DNA of 11,572 nt from positions 1 to 11,572 of the forward strand of contig CAYUAI010000112.1 in assembly GCA_964442745.1 (NCBI GenBank), given 5' to 3'. Shown here one piece after another: positions 6,697 through 11,572 of this stretch. Positions within the stretch are counted from its first letter, which is position 1. The number at the start of each line of letters is the position of its first letter. The notes below the pieces were generated by a model, which was given only the letters and a program-made list of their open reading frames with translations, made no database searches and had not been told where the DNA came from. The translations under genes were made by a program, and so were the position numbers. The DNA comes from CAYUAI01 sp964442745. Lineage in GTDB: Bacteria > Pseudomonadota > Gammaproteobacteria > S012-40.

Positions 6697-7434
6697 TTAG
6701 CCGCTGAGGCGCTCAGAAATTTTTTCGGCGGCAGACTTTATTAGCTTAACCCAGGCATCTTTGCGACGTTCAATCGGTGCCGAGATGGATAAACCCGCAA
6801 TCACAGATTTTGATTTGTCATAAATTAATACACCAATGCAGCCGACGCCTTCCTCCGCTTCTTCGTTATCGTAGGCGTATCTTTGTGCATGAACCTGGTG
6901 TACAACATTGAGTAGATCTTTTTCGGTGGCAATGGTGTGCTTAGTATAACGTGGCAAGCCGGTACGTTGTGCATAGCTATGAAGAAAGTGATCGCCCAGT
7001 TCTCCGAGCATGAGTTTGCCGACCGCGGTGACATGTAATGGCGCACGACTACCGATGACTTGTTCAACACGCATCATGCGCTTTGGCGTGACACGATCAA
7101 TGTAAATCACTTCATCACCTTCGCGAACCGTGAGATTAACGGTTTCTCCGATTTCATCACGTAAGGTTTCCATGATGCCGAGAGCTTCTTCTCGTAAATC
7201 GACGCCTCGGCGGACCTTACTGGCCAGTTGGGTGAGTTTTCTGCCCAGCAGATAATGGCTGGCAGAGTCGCGCTCAACAAAACCCACGTCAATCAGCGCA
7301 CCAAGAATTCGAAACGCGGTGGAGGGATGCAATCCAGTATCAGCGACTAGGATTTTTAAGCTAACGGGGGCTTCATATTGTGCGATCGCATCCATTAGCG
7401 AGACTGAGCGATCGATGACTTGGATAGATGACAT
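6697..7434 (-). CDS. IclR-family transcriptional regulator
   Basis: The 245-residue product starts MSSIQVIDRSVSLMDAIA, the standard opening of the IclR winged helix-turn-helix (about residues 2-65; recognition region LHPSTAFRILGAL 35-47). A GAF-like effector domain follows, with GETVNLTVREGDEVIYIDRV (96-115), PLHVTAVGK (132-140) and EEAEEGVGCIGVLI (191-204), all typical landmarks. Length fits the family. The frame is open back to a TTG at 7503, but that TTG forms the -35 hexamer of a good promoter (7474-7503), so ATG 7434 is preferred although its ribosome binding site is weak. IclR proteins usually control adjacent catabolic genes in response to a small carboxylate. Divergence from the ThDP-enzyme and kinase genes makes those the probable targets. 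Confidence 0.9.
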   Translation of the reverse strand: MSSIQVIDRSVSLMDAIAQYEAPVSLKILVADTGLHPSTAFRILGALIDVGFVERDSASHYLLGRKLTQLASKVRRGVDLREEALGIMETLRDEIGETVNLTVREGDEVIYIDRVTPKRMMRVEQVIGSRAPLHVTAVGKLMLGELGDHFLHSYAQRTGLPRYTKHTIATEKDLLNVVHQVHAQRYAYDNEEAEEGVGCIGVLIYDKSKSVIAGLSISAPIERRKDAWVKLIKSAAEKISERLSG

Positions 7435-7445
7435 TAAATTTACCA

Positions 7446-7474
7446 CATTGTGAAAACGATTATGTATTGCGAAA
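7446..7474 (-). promoter_or_regulatory. Two TTTC(A/G)CAAT half-sites in the iclR leader, candidate IclR binding sites
   Basis: On the minus strand TTTCGCAATA (7474-7465) overlaps the end of the iclR -10 box and TTTCACAATG (7455-7446) follows with starts 19 bases apart, close to two helical turns. A third copy, TTTCACAATA, lies on the plus strand at 7561-7570 before the ThDP-enzyme gene. Repetition, phasing and overlap with the promoter suggest binding by the adjacent IclR protein and autoregulation. Confidence 0.45.
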
Positions 7475-7503
7475 TTATAATGCCTGCGATATGATTCCGG
7501 CAA
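7474..7503 (-). promoter_or_regulatory. Sigma-70-type promoter for iclR
   Basis: On the minus strand, -35 TTGCCG (7503-7498) and -10 TATAAT (7479-7474) are separated by 18 bases. Five of six and six of six bases match consensus. Transcription would start near 7467, giving a leader of about 33 bases before ATG 7434. Confidence 0.6.
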
Positions 7504-7548
7504 GAAAAAGTTTTATAGTAATAACTCAAGTGGTTAGCGGTTTTTCAT

Positions 7549-7577
7549 TTGCCAACAATATTTCACAATATGAAATA
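7549..7577 (+). promoter_or_regulatory. Candidate promoter and operator of the ThDP-enzyme/kinase unit
   Basis: A perfect inverted repeat, TATTTCA (7559-7565) and TGAAATA (7571-7577) around CAATA, contains the third TTTCACAATA copy. It overlaps a modest promoter candidate: TTGCCA (7549-7554), 16-base spacer, TGAAAT (7571-7576). A repressor bound here would block the promoter. It lies about 30 bases upstream of ATG 7608. The palindrome is certain; the promoter assignment is tentative. Confidence 0.45.
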
Positions 7578-7607
7578 AAGGGCCAGTCCAATTGAAAGAG
7601 GAAATAA

Positions 7608-9833
7608 ATGATGAGCAGCAGCAATGGTACAGAGCGAACCGCCGCTATTCCTAGTTTTTGTCAGGGAATTCAATATTTTGGTGATAAATGGCCCGCGTTT
7701 GATCAGTATGCGAATGCACCGCTTATCGCTGAAGGTCAAAAATCCATCGCGACCAGCAGCGATAAGGCGGCCGCCTATCAAACACTGTTGGCCGCGGATG
7801 CGTTGCGCTATTTAACGCTGCAAGTGACTGCCGCTAAGGGCAGTGGTCATCCGGGCGGTTTTGCCTCTAGTGCTGAGGCCCATGCGGCTTTGATGATGTT
7901 GGGTCACACCAATATCGTCACCGAAGTGGGTCATCATGCACCGGGTTTTTATTCGTCGATGTTCTTGGATTCTTCCTTGGAAGACATGGGTATTAACAAC
8001 ATGGATGATATGATGCAGCGTTTCCGTGAGAAACACGGTTTGCTCGGGCATTTGTCGGGGGCCATTCCCGGTTTGTTGGCACCGGCGGGTCCATTGGGTC
8101 AAGGTCAGCATTTTGCCATGGCGGCGGCGTATTTACATCGTAATACCTTATTTCCGGTGACCATTGGTGATGGTGGTATGGGCGAGCCTTATGTGCTGAA
8201 CGCCATGATGCACTTTCACACCGCCTACCCCGAGGTGACCAATTTCTTGCCGGTATTGATCTGGAACGGTTATTCGCAGGAACATCATTCGATGGTTTCC
8301 TTGCATGATAATCAGCAAATGATCGACTACTGGACCGGGCATGGTTTCGAAGAAGTGATTTTGATTGATGCCAAAGTGTTTGATGACAGCGATCAAACCA
8401 ATGCTTATGTTGACAGCACATTGTTTTCTTTTTCGCAGCGTTTGGTTTTTTCTAAAGCGGTACTTGAAGGGGTAGATGCGGCGGCTAAATCGGCCATGAG
8501 TGGCAAATTAACCGCATTTATTATCAAGCAGCTGAAAGGCTCCGGGGTACACAAGGTCGGTGCGAAATCACATAATTTATATCCTACGGATACCTTGGAT
8601 AATCCGCCTATCATCGAAGCTTTACAGCGACGTGCCTTACCCCCAGAAGCTTGGCAAATTGTGCGCGACAACCTGAGTCGGGCGGGCGGTGGTCCGGCGG
8701 TTAAAACCGTCGTCACAGAAAGTGAGTTGGAAATATCTCAATTACCTAAATTATCCATGCAAGAATTTGCCAAAGGTGACAAAGCCGTTCCATCAACGGC
8801 CATGGGTCTATTGGTGGGGCAGGTGGGTAAAGCCGATCCACGTTATGTGGTCACTAACGCCGATGGTAATGAAGCCTCAGGCATGAAAAATATTAACGAC
8901 GCTTTGCAAATTCGTCATCCGACGCAAGATCCATTATATAACCAAGCGCCGAATGGTCAGGTGTATGAGCCATTAAATGAAGATGCTTGTGCGGGTTTTG
9001 CGGCCGGTTTGGCTTTATTTGGTTCGCGTGCCATTTGGCTATCCTATGAATCCTTTGCCATTAATGGTTGGCCGATTGTGCAGACCGTGGCCCAAGCGAT
9101 GGCCGAGTTACGGCGTAAAACACCATCGGTTGTGACTATGTTTACCGCCGGTGCTTTAGAGCAAGGGCGTAACGGATGGACCCATCAACGTCCGGAAATT
9201 GAAAATTATTTCGCGGCGATGATGCGCAATGGTAATGCCTACCCCTTGTTTCCTTGTGATGCTAACGCTATGCAAGTGGCTTATGAATATGCCACCAGTA
9301 GTTATAACAAGTGCATGACCATTATTGCATCGAAGAGCCCGTTACCGATTTATCTGTCGCTAGATGAAGCACGCCAGGCCATTGACCATGGGGCGGTGAC
9401 AATTTATGAGTCGGGTCAAGGTGACAAAGGCACGGTGGTATTTGCGGTGACGGGTGATATGATTTTTCTGCCTGTTTTTGAGGCGAAAGATTTATTGGAA
9501 AGTGAAGGCTACCAGGTGCGTATTGTGGCGGTACTCAACCCTCGTCGTTTATATCGGCCTAGCGATATTGCCTGGGATACGGTGTCAGAACCCGATAACA
9601 AGTTCATGGATGATGATCATTTCAATGCCTTGTTTGATGGGGATGTGTGCCTGGCGGTCAGTGGTGGACCCAGTGCGCCATTAGAGCCTGTTTTGTTACG
9701 TACCCGTGCGCCAAGTCGGGATGTGTTTTGTTGGAAACGTGGTGAAACCACCGCCTCACCGGGAGAGATTATGGCGTTTAATGGGATAACCGCGGAGGCC
9801 ATGCTGACACGGGCTAAGGCGTTGAGTACATAA
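7608..9833 (+). CDS. Thiamine-diphosphate enzyme of the transketolase/phosphoketolase superfamily, atypical
   Basis: The product has 741 residues in the transketolase order. The diphosphate-binding domain (about 55-330) shows AAKGSGHPGG (75-84), LSGAIPGLLAPAGPLGQG (149-166) and the ThDP motif GDGGMGEP (187-194) ending in WNGYS (219-223). The pyrimidine domain (about 395-585) has YVVTNADGNEASG, PLNEDACAGFAAG with probable catalytic Glu458, and NGWTHQRPEIENY (522-534), followed by a C-terminal domain (about 600-741). GHPGG and GPLGQG are transketolase-like, whereas the E-D-A-C-A-G-F and G-W-T-H-Q-x-P blocks resemble phosphoketolase. I recall such proteins being labelled 'xylulose 5-phosphate 3-epimerase' in databases, a doubtful name. 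Likely reaction: cleavage or transfer of a two-carbon ketol unit from a phosphorylated keto-sugar. AAGAGGA (7596-7602) supports ATG 7608 or 7611. It is probably co-transcribed with the kinase gene downstream. Superfamily is sure; substrate unknown. Confidence 0.88.
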   Translation: MMSSSNGTERTAAIPSFCQGIQYFGDKWPAFDQYANAPLIAEGQKSIATSSDKAAAYQTLLAADALRYLTLQVTAAKGSGHPGGFASSAEAHAALMMLGHTNIVTEVGHHAPGFYSSMFLDSSLEDMGINNMDDMMQRFREKHGLLGHLSGAIPGLLAPAGPLGQGQHFAMAAAYLHRNTLFPVTIGDGGMGEPYVLNAMMHFHTAYPEVTNFLPVLIWNGYSQEHHSMVSLHDNQQMIDYWTGHGFEEVILIDAKVFDDSDQTNAYVDSTLFSFSQRLVFSKAVLEGVDAAAKSAMSGKLTAFIIKQLKGSGVHKVGAKSHNLYPTDTLDNPPIIEALQRRALPPEAWQIVRDNLSRAGGGPAVKTVVTESELEISQLPKLSMQEFAKGDKAVPSTAMGLLVGQVGKADPRYVVTNADGNEASGMKNINDALQIRHPTQDPLYNQAPNGQVYEPLNEDACAGFAAGLALFGSRAIWLSYESFAINGWPIVQTVAQAMAELRRKTPSVVTMFTAGALEQGRNGWTHQRPEIENYFAAMMRNGNAYPLFPCDANAMQVAYEYATSSYNKCMTIIASKSPLPIYLSLDEARQAIDHGAVTIYESGQGDKGTVVFAVTGDMIFLPVFEAKDLLESEGYQVRIVAVLNPRRLYRPSDIAWDTVSEPDNKFMDDDHFNALFDGDVCLAVSGGPSAPLEPVLLRTRAPSRDVFCWKRGETTASPGEIMAFNGITAEAMLTRAKALST

Positions 9834-9874
9834 AAAATAGGATTGCCTGAGTCTGATGGCGAGGTGTTTTTAAA

Positions 9875-9897
9875 CGACTCGTCTTCAGACGAAGTCG
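9875..9897 (+). other. Strong intercistronic RNA hairpin
   Basis: CGACT (9875-9879) and CGTCT (9880-9884) pair with AGACG (9887-9891) and AGTCG (9893-9897) across a TC turn, with one bulged A: ten pairs, about half of them G-C, in the 96-base gap between the two enzyme genes. No T-run follows, so it is not an intrinsic terminator. It ends 19 bases before the kinase ribosome binding site and could protect the upstream mRNA end, direct processing or modulate kinase expression. Confidence 0.6.
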
Positions 9898-9916
9898 ATT
9901 CACAGCGTAAATACGG

Positions 9917-9923
9917 AAGGAGG
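9917..9923 (+). promoter_or_regulatory. Shine-Dalgarno AAGGAGG that fixes the kinase start
   Basis: AAGGAGG ends six bases before ATG 9930. The frame is open upstream to 9843, but that extension would be translated through the hairpin at 9875-9897 and precedes the family's N-terminal strand, so 9930 is the start. Confidence 0.85.
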
Positions 9924-9929
9924 CATCCC

Positions 9930-11252
9930 ATGACCCAAACAAAAATCATCGTGCTTGATGATGATCCAACTGGCTCACAAACGGTCCATAGTTGTTTGTT
10001 ATTAACTCGCTGGGATGTCAGTACTCTAAAAATTGGTTTGCAGGATGATGCACCGCTATTCTTTGTGTTAACCAATACGCGAGGCATGGCGGCGGATAAA
10101 GCGGCGCAAATTACGCAGGAAGTCTGTGTAAATTTGCGACAAGCATTGGAGGCGTTGGCAAGTGCAGGACTCAACATTAATCCATTACTGGTGAGTCGTT
10201 CTGATTCAACGTTGCGTGGTCATTATCCGGTGGAAACGGATATGATTGCAGCACAACTTGGGCCATTTGATGCGCATTTTATGGTGCCCGCCTTTTTTGA
10301 GGGCGGGCGCTTTACCCGTGACAGCATTCATTACCTGATGGTGGACGGTGTTGCTACGCCAGTGCATGAAACCGAGTTTGCGAATGACTCGGTGTTCGCT
10401 TACCAGCACAGTTATTTGCCAGATTATGTTGAAGAAAAAACTAACGGACGAATTAAGTCTGAGCAGGTTGAGCGATTTTTATTGGATGATGTACGTGGTG
10501 ACAGTTTGTCAAGACTGATGGCGCTTAAAGAAAATCAATGCTGCGCCGTGGATGGTGAAAGACAACAGGATCTGGATCATTTTTGTTCGCAATTGATGGC
10601 GGCCGCCACCCAAGGTAAACGGTTTCTCTTTAGGAGTGCTGCCAGTCTGTTAACGGCGCTGGCGGATTTGCCACCACAACCCATGGCGGCGGAACAAATG
10701 AGAAAATATGTTCGTGGTGGTCGTGCCGGTGCGGTGATTGTTGGTTCCCATGTCAAGAAAACCACACAACAATTGAATCAGTTACTTTTGCAGGAGGGTA
10801 TTGGTGGTATTGAGGTGGATGTCTCGAAAATTTCTGACCACAAAGACAGTTTGCTTGTCGAAGTGATTGCCAAGGTGATTAAGTGTCATGCTCAAAATAT
10901 TACCTCGGTGATTTATACCAGTCGGATGGAATTGCCGTTTAAGGATCAAGCCACCCGGCTTGCCTTTGGTGAGCAGGTTTCAGCCTTTTTAATGGAGGTG
11001 GTGCGCCTGTTACCGGAGTCAATCGGATTCCTCATCAGTAAAGGTGGCATCACCTCAAATGATGTATTGAGTGATGGTCTAGCGTTGCGAACCTCGCGTG
11101 TGCTTGGTCAGATATTAACAGGTTGTTCCGTAGTTCGCTGTCCGGCCGATCATCCACGTTATGCAAATTTACCTGTCGTCATTTTTCCGGGGAATGTGGG
11201 TGATGAAAATGCATTAGCGGTGGTTTATCAGTGTTTGAATGCGAGTCATTGA
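9930..11252 (+). CDS. Four-carbon acid sugar kinase family protein (DUF1537, OtnK/DtnK-like)
   Basis: The 440-residue product begins with the DUF1537 N-terminal signature IIVLDDDPTGSQTV (6-19), then FFVLTNTRGM (44-53), SRSDSTLRGHYPVE (89-102) and VPAFFEGGRFTRDS (119-132) for the sugar-acid domain. The C-terminal nucleotide-binding domain follows with GAVIVGSHVKKTTQQL (267-282), FLISKGGITSNDVL (367-380), VLGQILTG (391-398) and FPGNVGDENAL (419-429). Length is normal and all motifs are intact. Known members phosphorylate tetronates (threonate, erythronate) or related keto-acid sugars at the terminal hydroxyl with ATP. The usual partners of tetronate pathways (PdxA2-like dehydrogenase, OtnC aldolase) are not in the window. 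The only neighbour is the ThDP enzyme, which presumably acts on the kinase's product or a derivative of it. Cytoplasmic; exact substrate unknown. Confidence 0.92.
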   Translation: MTQTKIIVLDDDPTGSQTVHSCLLLTRWDVSTLKIGLQDDAPLFFVLTNTRGMAADKAAQITQEVCVNLRQALEALASAGLNINPLLVSRSDSTLRGHYPVETDMIAAQLGPFDAHFMVPAFFEGGRFTRDSIHYLMVDGVATPVHETEFANDSVFAYQHSYLPDYVEEKTNGRIKSEQVERFLLDDVRGDSLSRLMALKENQCCAVDGERQQDLDHFCSQLMAAATQGKRFLFRSAASLLTALADLPPQPMAAEQMRKYVRGGRAGAVIVGSHVKKTTQQLNQLLLQEGIGGIEVDVSKISDHKDSLLVEVIAKVIKCHAQNITSVIYTSRMELPFKDQATRLAFGEQVSAFLMEVVRLLPESIGFLISKGGITSNDVLSDGLALRTSRVLGQILTGCSVVRCPADHPRYANLPVVIFPGNVGDENALAVVYQCLNASH

Positions 11253-11261
11253 TTCTGTTTG

Positions 11262-11277
11262 CGAGTGAACGTACTCG
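11262..11277 (+). repeat. Small hairpin CGAGT-GAACGT-ACTCG after the kinase gene
   Basis: Five-base arms around a six-base loop lie nine bases past the kinase stop. No T-run follows, so at best it is a weak or Rho-assisted transcript end. Confidence 0.3.
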
Positions 11278-11572
11278 AAGTTAATCATAGGCAGATTGTA
11301 TGATTTTTATGCAGGATCGGGGCTCGTGATGAAGCTGAATTCTCACGTAGGCGTGTGGGAATAAGCCCATTTTACAACGAAGTTTTTTTAAAACGAATTT
11401 GCTGTAAATCTCTGTTGGCAACTCAGCAGTATAAAATATCGCTTGAGCCAAACTTACCATCGAGATCAGAGCTGACCCGAATTCTTTGTCAATTCGAGCT
11501 TTGTATAATCTCCCAGTCCTTGTCAAAGATGGGTTTTGATTCTTGCTGTATATGATGCTCTAACAATATACC
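11278..11572. other. No recognisable gene up to the window's right edge
   Basis: Short open frames exist on both strands (11281-11526 minus, 11355-11555 plus), overlapping each other. Neither has a ribosome binding site, a recognised motif or a family resemblance. This may be a spacer, or eroded sequence like that in the left half of the window. Confidence 0.4.

Noticed and set aside
7435..7503. Longer IclR N-terminus from TTG 7503
   Set aside because: It overlaps the -35 and -10 elements and adds residues absent from the usual IclR opening.
7993..8716. Long minus-strand frames inside the ThDP-enzyme gene
   Set aside because: They are antisense shadows of a strongly supported coding sequence and rich in His/Arg as such shadows usually are.
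9843..9929. N-terminal extension of the kinase
   Set aside because: It would be translated through the hairpin, lies before the family's first strand, and the only strong ribosome binding site points to ATG 9930.
11281..11555. Overlapping frames at the right edge as possible genes
   Set aside because: No motif, no ribosome binding site and mutual overlap on opposite strands.
1..11572. CRISPR array, tRNA or rRNA genes, integrase, complete insertion sequence
   Set aside because: No regularly spaced repeats, no cloverleaf or rRNA-like stretch, and no integrase or full transposase frame was recognised on either strand.

Overview
The window looks like bacterial chromosome, probably a gammaproteobacterium of moderate, slightly AT-rich composition. 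Weak ORFs, broken genes and leftover fragments fill the left half, a pattern common in host-associated lineages such as Legionellales. That placement is an impression from gene content and decay, not a phylogenetic result.

Layout. Positions 1-2265 are mostly debris: a SIR2-domain protein on the minus strand cut off inside its domain, the N-terminal remnant of a zinc-finger-like transposase, and the first part of a formylglycine-generating-enzyme (FGE/SUMF1)-like protein broken by a frameshift. An intact small membrane protein follows (2266-2565). Positions 2826-5133 hold what looks like a collapsed operon: a sterol desaturase/fatty acid hydroxylase-family enzyme whose 3' end abuts the C-terminal part of a GH3-family (auxin-responsive promoter family) acyl-adenylate enzyme, then an enolase-superfamily (muconate-lactonizing subgroup) gene killed by one frameshift and one TAG, although its catalytic lysines and metal ligands are still readable. 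Facing it (5111-5722, minus) is a secreted haloalkane-dehalogenase-like alpha/beta hydrolase that has lost its nucleophile and cap region through an in-frame internal deletion. A TetR-type regulator (6018-6584, minus) is flanked by two near-identical palindromes.

Positions 6697-11252 are well preserved. An IclR regulator (minus) is divergent from a 741-residue thiamine-diphosphate enzyme that mixes transketolase and phosphoketolase features, followed by a DUF1537 four-carbon sugar-acid kinase. Several TTTC(A/G)CAAT half-sites lie in the divergent promoter region over a good -35/-10 pair for iclR. The simplest reading is a small substrate-induced catabolic unit: the kinase phosphorylates a sugar acid or keto-sugar acid, and the ThDP enzyme cleaves or transfers a two-carbon ketol unit, under IclR control. 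No isomerase, dehydrogenase or transporter is visible, so the substrate cannot be named. This pairing is the best candidate here for an undescribed system.

No tRNA, rRNA, CRISPR array, integrase or complete mobile element was recognised. All family assignments come from reading motifs by eye; none was tested by a database search.
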